A DNA stretch of 62,083 nt. Source: Clostridiales bacterium. Its GTDB lineage: Bacteria > Bacillota > Clostridia > Oscillospirales > Oscillospiraceae. The stretch lies in NCBI GenBank assembly GCA_004553495.1, contig SFLE01000005.1, positions 1 through 62,083 of the forward strand, in the 5' to 3' direction. How positions within the stretch are numbered: the stretch's first letter is position 1; the number at the start of each line of letters is the position of its first letter. A program made the position numbers and the translations under genes. Positions 7,255 through 15,498 of this stretch are shown here, piece by piece. The notes beneath the pieces are model-generated. The model searched no databases, was not told the DNA's origin, and saw nothing but the letters and a program-made list of their open reading frames with translations.

Positions 7255-9098
7255 TTTACACCTCTCACGAGCTTTATTGCCTCATCCGCAAGGCTTTTAT
7301 CGTCGAGCCTGCAGTGCTTCATGAGCTCCGGCACTGTGCCCTGTACAACTATGCCGTCGCCGAGATTTGCCGTGTATGCCGCTTTAAGGCACACACCGGC
7401 ACGCTCTGCCGATGCCAATATATCCTCGGCAATGCACGAGCTGCTGCAAACATCCTCGCTCATAAGAAACACGCCGGTTTTCTTCATTGACGCAATTATC
7501 TCATCATAGGGGTGCAGATGAAGGCTCGAAAGCTTGAACACATCAGCTTCTATCCCCTCAGATGCCAGTATATCGGCAACGGAAAGCGCGGTATTTATCA
7601 TGGTTCCGTAAGCCGCTATGGTTATATCCACGCCGTCTCTGAGTTTTACGCACGGAGAAAGATCACAGCCGGTGTACATATCTCCCTCGCCGCCGCGCGG
7701 ATAGCGTATAGCAACGGGACCGTCCATTTTGTTGACCGCCTCATCGAGCATCATTTCAAGCTCGGCAAAGCTTGCCGGACACAATATCTGCATGTGCGGC
7801 ACAGAACGGAGGTAGCTTATATCAAACGCACCGTGGTGAGTCTCTCCGTCGTTTCCGACAAGTCCGGCACGGTCAACGCCGAAAACGACATGGAGGTTTT
7901 GCAGCGAAACATCATGTATCAGCATATCATAGGCTCTCTGGAGAAAACCCGAGTATATTGCGACGACCGGTGTGAGCCCCTGCTTTGCCATTCCGGCTGC
8001 CATGGCAACCGCGTGCTCCTCGGCTATACCCACATCGAAAAATCGGTTCGGGAAGCGCTCGGAAAAGGCTGTGAGCCCCGTTCCCTCGCACATTGCCGCC
8101 GTTATTGCGACGACATTGTGGTTTATCTCGGCTATCTGCATGAGCTTATTTCCGAAAACGGAGGAAAAGCACGGCTTTGGAGCCGGCATTTCACCGGTCG
8201 CGGGATCGAATTTCCCAACGCCGTGGTACTTGTCGGGATGCTCTTCGGCATATTTGCAGCCCTTGCCCTTTTTACTGATAACATGGACAAGGACGGGCGT
8301 TTGCATTTCCTTCGCCCAGCGGATGACCGTTTCGAGCTGCTCAACATCATGCCCGTCAACGGGGCCGAGATAGTAAATGCCCATGGAGTCGAACATATTT
8401 GTTGGCAATATGGATTTTTTGAGCATCTCCTTGAGTTTGTGATTGGCATTATAAATGCCCTTCATGTTTGAGAATGCGCTTCTGTACCAGCGCTTAAAGT
8501 TTATATAGCCGGGCTTAACGCGCTCTTTTGACAGAAGATTTGCCATTCCTCCGACATTTCCGTTTATGCTCATGCCATTGTCGTTGAGTATCACAACCAA
8601 AGGCTCGCTGCTGCCGCCGACATTGGCAAGTCCCTCGTAAGCCAGACCGCCGGTGAGTGCACCGTCGCCGATAACGGCGACAACATCGTAGTTTTCCTGC
8701 TTTATGGTCCTCGCTCTCGCCATGCCCAGCGCCACGGATACGGAGTTGGAGGCGTGACCAGCTATAAACGCATCGTCATCCGCCTCGTAAGGTTTGGGAA
8801 ATCCCGATAATCCGCCATAGCAGCGCAGAGTGTCAAACTGTTCTCTGCGGCCGGTTATTATCTTATGTGCATAGCTCTGGTGACCGACATCAAACACTAT
8901 ACGGTCGACCGAGCTGTCATACACTCTGTGCAGAGCCACCGTCAGTTCAACGGTTCCGAGGTTAGACGCAAGGTGACCGCCGGTTTTGGAAACACTGCCG
9001 ATAATGAACTGGCGAAGCTCATCACAAAGCTGCGGCAGTTCCTCCGGATTAAGGCGTTTAATATCGTTAGAGGAATTGACTTTATTCAAAATATTCAA
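7251..9098 (-). CDS. dxs: 1-deoxy-D-xylulose-5-phosphate synthase
   Basis: About 615 residues. Thiamine-diphosphate enzyme that condenses pyruvate and glyceraldehyde 3-phosphate, the first step of the MEP isoprenoid pathway. Visible features are FDVGHQSYAHK, the thiamine-binding IGDGALTGG with the following N, and GIAEEHAVAMAAGMA with the catalytic Glu. I choose TTG 9098 because GAGG lies about 7 bases upstream and the protein then begins close to the family start (LNKVNSSNDIKRL); the frame is open to 9131. It heads the tlyA-nadK-argR-recN operon, just after the ispA terminator. Confidence 0.95.
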   Translation of the reverse strand: MNILNKVNSSNDIKRLNPEELPQLCDELRQFIIGSVSKTGGHLASNLGTVELTVALHRVYDSSVDRIVFDVGHQSYAHKIITGRREQFDTLRCYGGLSGFPKPYEADDDAFIAGHASNSVSVALGMARARTIKQENYDVVAVIGDGALTGGLAYEGLANVGGSSEPLVVILNDNGMSINGNVGGMANLLSKERVKPGYINFKRWYRSAFSNMKGIYNANHKLKEMLKKSILPTNMFDSMGIYYLGPVDGHDVEQLETVIRWAKEMQTPVLVHVISKKGKGCKYAEEHPDKYHGVGKFDPATGEMPAPKPCFSSVFGNKLMQIAEINHNVVAITAAMCEGTGLTAFSERFPNRFFDVGIAEEHAVAMAAGMAKQGLTPVVAIYSGFLQRAYDMLIHDVSLQNLHVVFGVDRAGLVGNDGETHHGAFDISYLRSVPHMQILCPASFAELEMMLDEAVNKMDGPVAIRYPRGGEGDMYTGCDLSPCVKLRDGVDITIAAYGTMINTALSVADILASEGIEADVFKLSSLHLHPYDEIIASMKKTGVFLMSEDVCSSSCIAEDILASAERAGVCLKAAYTANLGDGIVVQGTVPELMKHCRLDDKSLADEAIKLVRGVK

Positions 9099-9154
9099 AA
9101 CAATACCTCGTATGTAGTTGATTATTCGCAAAATATGCTATTTTATATAATAAC

Positions 9155-9194
9155 AAACCACAGCGAATATTACAATAGATATTCGCTGTGGTTT
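9155..9194 (-). terminator. Terminator after ispA
   Basis: A perfect 16-bp inverted repeat (9155-9170 and 9179-9194) with an 8-nt loop lies just beyond the ispA stop on the minus strand and is followed by TTTGTTATTATAT. It separates the asp23-nusB-xseAB-ispA transcript from dxs. The AT-rich stretch behind it (9120-9150) probably holds the dxs promoter, but I cannot pick clear boxes. Confidence 0.75.
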
Positions 9195-9209
9195 TACAGA
9201 TTATTCACT

Positions 9210-10082
9210 TCAATTCTTCCTGGAGACCATGGAATCGGCAAGATCGCACAGGAAATCTGCATCGCCGAACACGCCGGTGAGTGCGGTTTTTGCGCTCTCG
9301 GTGAGTTTTTCGACCATTTGCATACACTTTTCCTCGCCCAAAAGCGCCATATATGTGTTCTTATGCTCCTGCATATCCGAGCCGACGGGCTTTCCGAGCT
9401 GCTCGCTGGTGCTTATGACATCGAGTATATCGTCGCGTATCTGGAAAGCCGCGCCTACGCAGGCTCCGTATACGGCAGCAGTATCCATAAGCTTATCGCT
9501 CCCTCCGGCTGCGGCGACGCCCATTCTGCAGGCGGCGATGAGCAGCGCACCGGTCTTCCGTGAATTGATCTCGTCGAGCTCCGCTTCGGTCAGGTGCTTG
9601 CTCTCACCCACCATATCGAGAAACTGACCGGCGCACATACCGTCGCTTCCGACGGCATCGGCGAGTATCTCAACGCACTTTGACCTTGCCTCGGCGGGAA
9701 GCTCTGAGCGGGCGATCGTGCCGAACGCCTCTGCCTGAAGCGCATCTCCGGCAAGAACTGCGGTGCATTCGCCGTAAACCACATGATTCGTGGGCCTGCC
9801 GCGGCGGAGATCGTCGTTATCCATACACGGAAGATCGTCATGGATAAGACTGTAGGTATGCAGCATTTCTATTGCACAGGCAACCGGCAGCGCCTTATTG
9901 ATATCGCCGCCCGAAATGCGGCAAAATTCAAGTACCAGCATCGGGCGGATGCGCTTGCCGCCTGCGGTGAGGCTGTATCTCATGGACTCGAGAAGTCCAT
10001 CGTAAGGCAGTCCCGATGAAACAAAATATTTACTCAGAGCCGCATCTATAATGTCTTTATATTCCTTGGCAGTCATAGTCAT
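9210..10082 (-). CDS. ispA: Farnesyl/geranyl diphosphate synthase (IspA type)
   Basis: 290 residues. Prenyl transferase that joins IPP to allylic diphosphates. The first aspartate-rich motif DDLPCMD is at residues 82-88, the second (DDILD) near 218, and GGKRIRPML at 41-49 is typical. Its location after xseA and xseB and ahead of dxs is the standard Firmicutes arrangement. ATG 10082 overlaps the xseB stop by 4 bases; a second ATG two codons later is possible. A terminator follows. Confidence 0.93.
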   Translation of the reverse strand: MTMTAKEYKDIIDAALSKYFVSSGLPYDGLLESMRYSLTAGGKRIRPMLVLEFCRISGGDINKALPVACAIEMLHTYSLIHDDLPCMDNDDLRRGRPTNHVVYGECTAVLAGDALQAEAFGTIARSELPAEARSKCVEILADAVGSDGMCAGQFLDMVGESKHLTEAELDEINSRKTGALLIAACRMGVAAAGGSDKLMDTAAVYGACVGAAFQIRDDILDVISTSEQLGKPVGSDMQEHKNTYMALLGEEKCMQMVEKLTESAKTALTGVFGDADFLCDLADSMVSRKN

Positions 10083-10306
10083 TCCTCAAACGGCAGCTCT
10101 TCGGGCTCGCCGTCGGCACCCTTTCTAAGCTTTACGACCTTCTGCTCGGCCTCGTTGAGGAGCCCGTTGCAGTTGGATATGAGGGCTGTTCCCTCTTCAA
10201 ACAGCTTCAGCGACTCGCTCAAAGGAGCGTCGCCCTTTTCGAGAAGCTTTACGATCTCATCGAGCCTCTTTATTGACTGCTCAAAGCTCGGTTTTTCTTT
10301 ATTCAT
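10079..10306 (-). CDS. xseB: Exodeoxyribonuclease VII small subunit
   Basis: 75 residues, typical length. Helical subunit that binds several copies to XseA to form exonuclease VII, which degrades single-stranded DNA. The family start SFEQSIKRLDEIVKLLEKGDAPLSESL is clear. It overlaps xseA by 8 bases and ispA by 4, so all three are probably translationally coupled. Confidence 0.93.
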   Translation of the reverse strand: MNKEKPSFEQSIKRLDEIVKLLEKGDAPLSESLKLFEEGTALISNCNGLLNEAEQKVVKLRKGADGEPEELPFEE

Positions 10307-11510
10307 GGCTTAATGCCTCACTTTCTTCTACAGTGCAGTTTATAACGCCGTCGATGACGCGAAGGCTCAGCCTGTCCCCCTTATCGGCATCGTTAACGCT
10401 GCGCACGACACTGCCGTTATTGGTAGCTATGGTATACCCACGGCTGAGCACCTTGAGAGGACTCATTGCGTCCAGCGACGAGGCAAGGGCGACAAATCTG
10501 TGCCGGTTGGCGGAATTGAGCTTTTCTGCGGCGGCTATAAGCTTGCCCTGAACGAAGTCAAGCTCCGCTCGCTTTGACTCTATGTACACCATAGGATCCT
10601 GAAGCACTCTACGGCTTTTCAGATCGTCAAGCCTTGAGCTCAGGCGCATAATGCTTTTACGCACCGCCTGCAGCTGACGGATGTTCATATTATCAAGAAG
10701 CTCACGGATCTCCGCTTCATCCGGCACCGCTATCTCGGCGGCATTGGACGGAGTAGAAGCGCGCACATCGGCAACATAGTCGGATATGGTCACATCCGGC
10801 TCATGCCCTACTGCGGATATTACCGGCAGCTCGGACTCGTATATCGCGCGGGCTACCCGCTCATCATTAAACGCCCAAAGATCCTCAATGGATCCTCCGC
10901 CGCGGCCGGTTATTATGAGGTCCGCAACCTTATGGCGGTTTGCATAGCGGATGGCTCCGACGATCTCGGCGGGAGCCTCAACGCCCTGCACACGCACGGG
11001 AAGCAGAATGACCTTGGTAGAGCGCCAGCGCCTGCCGAGTATTCTTATCATATCGTGAACCGCTGCGCCGGCTGAGGAGGTTATAATTGCGATCTTCTCG
11101 GGATACTGCGGCAGCGGCTTTTTATGCGCCGGGTCAAACAGCCCCTCTGCTGCAAGCTTTGCCTTTAATTGCTCATACGCTATTTGAAGATCGCCAGTGC
11201 CCTCCGGCACAAGGTCAGAACAATAAAGCTGATATGCTCCGTCGCGCGGGAAAACCGATACACGACCAAAAGCAGTCACGCCCATTCCGCTTTCCGGACG
11301 AAAGCGCAGCTTAGACGCACTGCTTTTGAACATGACACATCGCAGACTGCTCTCGGAATCCTTCAAGGTGAAATAGTGATGCCCCGACGGATACATCTTA
11401 TAATTTGATAACTCACCGCGCACACACACCTTGTTGAGCAAGGGCTCGTCATCTATGAGCGTCTTAATGATCTTATTAAGTTCTGAAACGGTCAGGCTCG
11501 TATCGGTCAT
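10299..11510 (-). CDS. xseA: Exodeoxyribonuclease VII large subunit
   Basis: 403 residues. Catalytic subunit of exonuclease VII. An N-terminal OB fold (about 1-100, with GELSNYKMYPSGHHYFTLKD) is followed by the nuclease domain containing ITGRGGGSIEDLWAFNDERVARAI and AVGHEPDVTISDYVADVRASTPSNAAE. A long helical region and a C-terminal beta segment complete the family layout. Start ATG overlaps the nusB stop (ATGA). Confidence 0.96.
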   Translation of the reverse strand: MTDTSLTVSELNKIIKTLIDDEPLLNKVCVRGELSNYKMYPSGHHYFTLKDSESSLRCVMFKSSASKLRFRPESGMGVTAFGRVSVFPRDGAYQLYCSDLVPEGTGDLQIAYEQLKAKLAAEGLFDPAHKKPLPQYPEKIAIITSSAGAAVHDMIRILGRRWRSTKVILLPVRVQGVEAPAEIVGAIRYANRHKVADLIITGRGGGSIEDLWAFNDERVARAIYESELPVISAVGHEPDVTISDYVADVRASTPSNAAEIAVPDEAEIRELLDNMNIRQLQAVRKSIMRLSSRLDDLKSRRVLQDPMVYIESKRAELDFVQGKLIAAAEKLNSANRHRFVALASSLDAMSPLKVLSRGYTIATNNGSVVRSVNDADKGDRLSLRVIDGVINCTVEESEALSHE

Positions 11511-11992
11511 TGCTCGGTCTCCGCTGTGACCTCTTTCGCGCCATCGCCGAGCCCTTCTCCGCGGATAAACCCGCCGAGGACTCCGTTTACGAACGAGACC
11601 GTTTCGGGCTCGTCATAGCCCTTTGCAAGCTCTATTGCCTCGTTTATGGCGGCTCCGGACGGAATGTCATCCATGTACAGTATCTCGCATACCGCGCACC
11701 TGAGGATAGCCATTGCGGTTTTGGATATACGGTCTACCTTCCAGCCTTGAGCATATTTTTCGATATACTTATCTATCTGCACACGGTAATCATCCATCGT
11801 GCGGACAAGGCGGGCTATATATTCGCGCTGCTTTTTCTCGGGATATTCCGCAAACAGCTCGTTTTCGGCAGAAAGTGTTTTATAATACTCCTCGTTAAAA
11901 AACTCATCGAGCAGCTCGTCCACTGGCCTACCAGTTGTATTTGCGGAAAAACCAAGCTGTACAGCTATCTCCCTTGCGGCGGATCTCTTCAT
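11507..11992 (-). CDS. nusB: Transcription antitermination factor NusB
   Basis: 161 residues, all-helical. Binds boxA RNA with NusE/S10 for rRNA antitermination. The start MKRSAAREIAVQLGF and the C-terminal PSGAAINEAIELAKGYDEPETVSFVNGVLGG are the diagnostic ends; the middle (residues 22-80) is longer and more acidic than in E. coli. ATG 11992 has an AAGG element 9 bases upstream. It follows asp23 by 21 bp and overlaps xseA, as in many Clostridia; folD and the acc genes often found here are absent. Confidence 0.94.
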   Translation of the reverse strand: MKRSAAREIAVQLGFSANTTGRPVDELLDEFFNEEYYKTLSAENELFAEYPEKKQREYIARLVRTMDDYRVQIDKYIEKYAQGWKVDRISKTAMAILRCAVCEILYMDDIPSGAAINEAIELAKGYDEPETVSFVNGVLGGFIRGEGLGDGAKEVTAETEQ

Positions 11993-12013
11993 CTTGCTAC
12001 CTTACCCCTTGAC

Positions 12014-12376
12014 TTACTTTTCAAACGCAACGCCGGACACATGGACATTTACTTCGGCTTTCTCTATACCGGTGACCGCCTGCACAACCTCGCCCACGGA
12101 GTTCTGCACTTCGCGCGCGATATTGACGATATTGCAGCCATAGCGAACAAGAATGATGACATCGACCTTAACGGTATCGTCGATTATTCTGACGGTGATG
12201 CCCTTGGACATGGACTTTATGCCGATGAGCTCGGCGAGTTCGCCGGTGGTGGTGTTGGAGATTGCGGCAACGCCGTCTACCTCGGTGACCGCAGTGCGGA
12301 CCATTGCGGAAATAACTTCTTCGGATATATTTATGCTGCCGTTTTCGTCCTTGCAGCTGATGTAATTCTCACTCAT
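12014..12376 (-). CDS. Asp23/Gls24 family envelope stress protein
   Basis: 120 residues. Single Asp23 domain (PF03780) with GSINISEEVISAMVRTAVTEVDGV near the N-terminus and IVNIAREVQNSVGEVVQAVTG near the C-terminus. Members are abundant cytoplasmic proteins tied to cell-envelope stress; this YqhY-type copy sits, as in B. subtilis, between the spoIIIA region and nusB. The start at 12376 has GGAGG upstream and avoids a weak N-terminal extension. First gene of the nusB-xseAB-ispA run. Confidence 0.9.
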   Translation of the reverse strand: MSENYISCKDENGSINISEEVISAMVRTAVTEVDGVAAISNTTTGELAELIGIKSMSKGITVRIIDDTVKVDVIILVRYGCNIVNIAREVQNSVGEVVQAVTGIEKAEVNVHVSGVAFEK

Positions 12377-12397
12377 GATTTTGCCTCCATTTTTAAA

Positions 12398-12412
12398 TGC
12401 ACCATGGGTGCA
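12398..12412. promoter_or_regulatory. Palindrome in asp23 5' untranslated region
   Basis: TGCACC and GGTGCA flank a 3-base centre, between the putative -10 box and the asp23 ribosome-binding site. It could be an operator or an RNA hairpin; no regulator is identified. Confidence 0.35.
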
Positions 12413-12428
12413 CAAATTCTGTCATAGT

Positions 12429-12437
12429 ATTGTACCA
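12429..12437 (-). promoter_or_regulatory. Extended -10 promoter of asp23-nusB operon
   Basis: On the minus strand TGG precedes TACAAT (12429-12434), an extended -10 element. I see no good -35 box, as expected for this promoter class. It lies downstream of the spoIIIAH terminator and about 53 bp before the asp23 start codon. Confidence 0.6.
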
Positions 12438-12460
12438 CAGCCGAAGGCAAAAATAAAGAC

Positions 12461-12486
12461 AAAAAGACGGGAAAACCCGTCTTTTT
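12461..12486 (-). terminator. Terminator of the spoIIIA operon
   Basis: An 11-bp stem (AAAAAGACGGG and its complement) with a 4-nt loop begins at the spoIIIAH stop codon and continues into TTTTTGTCTTTATTTTTG on the minus strand. A strong intrinsic terminator. Confidence 0.9.
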
Positions 12487-13025
12487 TACGAAGGTACTTC
12501 AATTACATTGAGCTGAGCTGCCGTGTAAGCGGTTTCGGAGGTCACGGTTTCGGTTATTCTGGCTACCGCCGCTTCGCTCAGGCCGTCCTTAGGTGCGGGA
12601 ACTGCAACGGTTATCGAGTCCTCGCTCATATAGACAACGCAGTCGGCAAAGTCCTTGGCGAGGAGCTTATTTTCAAGCTGCGACTCCTTCATTGAGTAGT
12701 TTGCCATTGCTGATATTGCGTTCATTGCCGAATCTATCGTCTCCTGCGAGGCTGAATCCGACGCCACCGCGTCCTCAAGCATTTTCATAGCCTCATCGCG
12801 TGATACTTGCCGGTTGAGCCGCGCCTCGGCAAAATAACCGGAGGAGCTTTTCGTGTTTGCAGCTTCGTACGCCTCATTTGCCGCTTGCATTGCGGCATCC
12901 TCGGCCTTTACCATTGCCGGATCGGGCGTGCCCCACTTGTTGTTGTACGACCAGTTGAGATACACTGCTGCACAGACCAGCAGCAGTACTGCTGCAATAG
13001 TTATGTTTCGTTTAAGATGCTTCAT
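12486..13025 (-). CDS. spoIIIAH: Stage III sporulation protein AH
   Basis: 179 residues (218 in B. subtilis). One N-terminal membrane segment (about residues 8-25), an Ala- and Glu-rich helical stretch, then a C-terminal YscJ/FliF-like ring-building domain ending in TSETAYTAAQLNVIEVPS. Made in the mother cell, it pairs with forespore SpoIIQ to form the feeding-tube channel. Last gene of the spoIIIA operon, directly before a terminator. Confidence 0.88.
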   Translation of the reverse strand: MKHLKRNITIAAVLLLVCAAVYLNWSYNNKWGTPDPAMVKAEDAAMQAANEAYEAANTKSSSGYFAEARLNRQVSRDEAMKMLEDAVASDSASQETIDSAMNAISAMANYSMKESQLENKLLAKDFADCVVYMSEDSITVAVPAPKDGLSEAAVARITETVTSETAYTAAQLNVIEVPS

Positions 13026-13026
13026 G

Positions 13027-13362
13027 TTACCCTCCTATATTCGGTGCAGTTTTAATTACCTGTATCTTATCGCTTGAAAATCCGGTGAACGCCTCTACAG
13101 CCTTTACTACGCAGAGGCGAACGGCGGCATCATCCGCACCGTCGCATACGATCACGGCTCCGTTATCCGACAGCAGCGCTCTTGCATTGCCCACGCCCTC
13201 GCATTGCTCAAGCACCGTCTCGAGCCTTTGCTCATCTCCCTGACTTTCGACGCTTTTACTGCCGCTGCCCGATGCGGGAAAAAGCATTATTGCAAGCCCC
13301 AGGACAAGCGCAAGGATCGGATATTTATATTTACTTATCAGCTCTTTTGCCTTTTCTGTCAT
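13027..13362 (-). CDS. spoIIIAG: Stage III sporulation protein AG, short form
   Basis: 111 residues, about half the 229 of B. subtilis. A membrane segment at about residues 14-30 is followed by a ring-building motif: LETVLEQCEGVGNARALL, then GAVIVCDGADDAAVRLCVVK and a final FSSDKIQVIKTAPN. The long insertion that in B. subtilis separates the first helix-strand unit from GVLVVAKGAD, and builds the beta-barrel of the 30-subunit ring, is essentially missing. The start at 13362 (GGAG upstream, ATGA overlap with spoIIIAF) is better than the in-frame codon at 13377. Confidence 0.85.
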   Translation of the reverse strand: MTEKAKELISKYKYPILALVLGLAIMLFPASGSGSKSVESQGDEQRLETVLEQCEGVGNARALLSDNGAVIVCDGADDAAVRLCVVKAVEAFTGFSSDKIQVIKTAPNIGG

Positions 13363-13850
13363 TGGTATTCGCTCCATTCCTGCTCATTTGAGCCTACGCC
13401 GAGCTGAGTTTCTATGTAATCGGTGAGCACCTGCTTCTGCTGCGGCGTGAGCCGAGCACATATCTTCACCTCAGTTGGATACCAATATCCATTGTCGCTC
13501 CAGCTCGCAAGCACTTCAACCGTTTTCAGTTCAGCGCCCAATTCATTGGCTTTGTCCAATATATATGCCCTGCACTCGTCTTCTATGATAGTGCGGTTTA
13601 AATTTTTGCTGTACTCAGTCCCATCTCCGGCGTATTTTTCCGCATCTAGTCGATTCTGAGCCATAGCCTGCGAATACGATGTAAAGTCAATGCCTGAAAG
13701 CGGAGATATTACGGCAAAGCACATTGCTATGCCGCACAGTATCGTCAGAACCTTTTTTACTCTGCCGGCGGGCGTTATCATCATTAAGACCGAGCAGACT
13801 ATGCCGGTATAGATGACCGCTCTGAGCCAATCGTGCATTACCACAGCCAT
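13359..13850 (-). CDS. spoIIIAF: Stage III sporulation protein AF
   Basis: 163 residues. Two membrane segments at the N-terminus (about 9-27 and 33-50, the second starting VKKVLTILCGIAMCFAVISPL) are followed by a soluble ring-building domain ending in LTPQQKQVLTDYIETQLGV. Part of the mother-cell channel complex needed for late forespore gene expression. Overlaps spoIIIAE by one base and spoIIIAG by four. Identification rests on both sequence and its exact place in the operon. Confidence 0.85.
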   Translation of the reverse strand: MAVVMHDWLRAVIYTGIVCSVLMMITPAGRVKKVLTILCGIAMCFAVISPLSGIDFTSYSQAMAQNRLDAEKYAGDGTEYSKNLNRTIIEDECRAYILDKANELGAELKTVEVLASWSDNGYWYPTEVKICARLTPQQKQVLTDYIETQLGVGSNEQEWSEYQ

Positions 13851-14908
13851 CAGCCGCCCACCGCCTTTATCGAGATCGTCATTGATACAAACAGTATTAT
13901 TGCGCAGCTTCCCGCGAGACCTAGCATCATGCCTATGGCGCTGCCGATGCTCGAGGTAAGCTCGGACATTCTATCGCAGCCGAATGTGCGCACCGCCGCC
14001 GATGTGAGCTTATATGTGAGGTAATTAAGCGCCAACAGTGCAAACGGTGCGGCACAAACGGCAAGCAGCGCGAGCATCCCGAAAACACCCACACCGTTGC
14101 GGATAGCCTCCGCTCCCGCTACAACGGTTGAGGCTGCATCGGATATGATACCGCCCACTACAGGCAGTGCTGTGGATATTGCGGTTTTTGCGACCTTCGA
14201 TGCGACTGCGTCCCCGCCCGAGGCAACGATCGAGCTTATGCTGATGTATATGGTGAATATTAAAGCGACCGCGGTCATTGAAAATATGCAGAGCTTCTTT
14301 ATAAGACCTGCTATATCACTGAGCCTTGCATTTTTAAATGCTGCTGCCGCTACCGCTGCGGCAAGGTAGGCATAAATAAGCGGAAGGATAACGCTCTGTG
14401 AGACTGTGACGAACGCATCCATAAAAAGAACTGATGCGGCATATTTCACCGTGGCTGCGCCTATCGTTCCGCAGGCGGCGGATGCTGCGCACATCGCAGG
14501 CAGCAGCGCTTTTGAAAACACTGACAGAGCGTTTATGACTCCTGTTCCGGCGGAGGCAAACGAATTTACATCCGCAATACTTATAAGCGCTATCGCAGCG
14601 CAGCCCCCGAGGGATACATACTCCGGTGTTTTATCGTCAAACGCCGTCAGCACGGCGCATATGACAGCTATGGCTATTATGCTCAAAGCGCGCGTTACCG
14701 CGCCCTTAAAGCCCGATGAGAGCTCGTTTGTAAATGCCTCGGTTACTCTGTCAAGCCCCGCCTGGGTATCGCCGCCGACCTCCCCCGCTATGCCGTCGGC
14801 ATAATCGGGAAGCGCATTATGCAGTGAAGAATCGTCATAGGCTTCCGCATAGCACGGAGTTATGAGCAAAACGGATATAAGAAATATCATCAGTGCAAAT
14901 TTTTTCAT
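13850..14908 (-). CDS. spoIIIAE: Stage III sporulation protein AE
   Basis: 352 residues. A signal peptide (MKKFALMIFLISVLLITPCYAEA) is followed by a polytopic membrane region of about seven segments rich in Ala and Ile. SpoIIIAE is the largest membrane component of the SpoIIIA complex and is thought to act as a permease-like channel core. Overlaps spoIIIAD by 4 bases. The operon position and length (about 400 in B. subtilis) agree. Confidence 0.93.
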   Translation of the reverse strand: MKKFALMIFLISVLLITPCYAEAYDDSSLHNALPDYADGIAGEVGGDTQAGLDRVTEAFTNELSSGFKGAVTRALSIIAIAVICAVLTAFDDKTPEYVSLGGCAAIALISIADVNSFASAGTGVINALSVFSKALLPAMCAASAACGTIGAATVKYAASVLFMDAFVTVSQSVILPLIYAYLAAAVAAAAFKNARLSDIAGLIKKLCIFSMTAVALIFTIYISISSIVASGGDAVASKVAKTAISTALPVVGGIISDAASTVVAGAEAIRNGVGVFGMLALLAVCAAPFALLALNYLTYKLTSAAVRTFGCDRMSELTSSIGSAIGMMLGLAGSCAIILFVSMTISIKAVGG

Positions 14909-15291
14909 ATCAAACCGCCGATCGTATCCAATAGTGACCTTATCAGTGGGAGCGCGGTGAACAGAGCCGCCGCCGAGCCGGCTATCTCAAGCGCCGAGGC
15001 TATGCTGTTCTGTCCTGCATCCTTGCAGAAGCCGGTGCTTATATGTACAACTATTGCTATGCCAGCGCATTTGAGCACCGGCATGAACACCGCTGCGCTG
15101 AGTCCGGTGCATTCAATTGCATAGCGCAGCAGCTCTATGACCTCGCTTATCATTCCTACGGCAGCAAAGCATATGACAGCGGTCACGGCTATTGCTGCTG
15201 CAAGAGCGAGCTCCTGGTTGCTCTTTTTTATAAGCAGTATGCACAGCACCGCGATCATTGCGGCCGCTGCGGCCTTAATTACAATATCCAT
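14905..15291 (-). CDS. spoIIIAD: Stage III sporulation protein AD
   Basis: 128 residues with three to four membrane segments; typical family sequence includes LIKKSNQELALAAAIAVTAVI near residues 21-41 and GQNSIASALEIAGSAAALFTALPLI near the C-terminus. Small membrane component of the SpoIIIA channel complex. Overlaps spoIIIAC by one base and spoIIIAE by four. Confidence 0.93.
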   Translation of the reverse strand: MDIVIKAAAAAMIAVLCILLIKKSNQELALAAAIAVTAVICFAAVGMISEVIELLRYAIECTGLSAAVFMPVLKCAGIAIVVHISTGFCKDAGQNSIASALEIAGSAAALFTALPLIRSLLDTIGGLI

Positions 15292-15485
15292 CAGAGCTGA
15301 AACAGCGTTTTTATAAGCCCAAACAGCTCACTGATCTTCTGAACAACGACTATCAGTACAACTACGAGGGCTGCAATTGTCGTCATAAGCGCCTGCTCGT
15401 CCCTGCCTGAGCGGGTCAGCAGAATGTTAAGCACCGCAACGAGTATGCCAACTGCGGCTATCTTGAATATAAGCTCAATTTCCAT
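15291..15485 (-). CDS. spoIIIAC: Stage III sporulation protein AC
   Basis: 64 residues, two membrane segments. The start MEIELIFKIAAVGILVAVLNILL and GRDEQALMTTIAALVVVL are typical. Homologous to SpoIIIAD; membrane component of the SpoIIIA complex. A 13-bp gap separates it from spoIIIAB, the only real gap between spoIIIAA and spoIIIAG. Confidence 0.94.
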   Translation of the reverse strand: MEIELIFKIAAVGILVAVLNILLTRSGRDEQALMTTIAALVVVLIVVVQKISELFGLIKTLFQL

Positions 15486-15498
15486 TTTTCCTCCCGTG

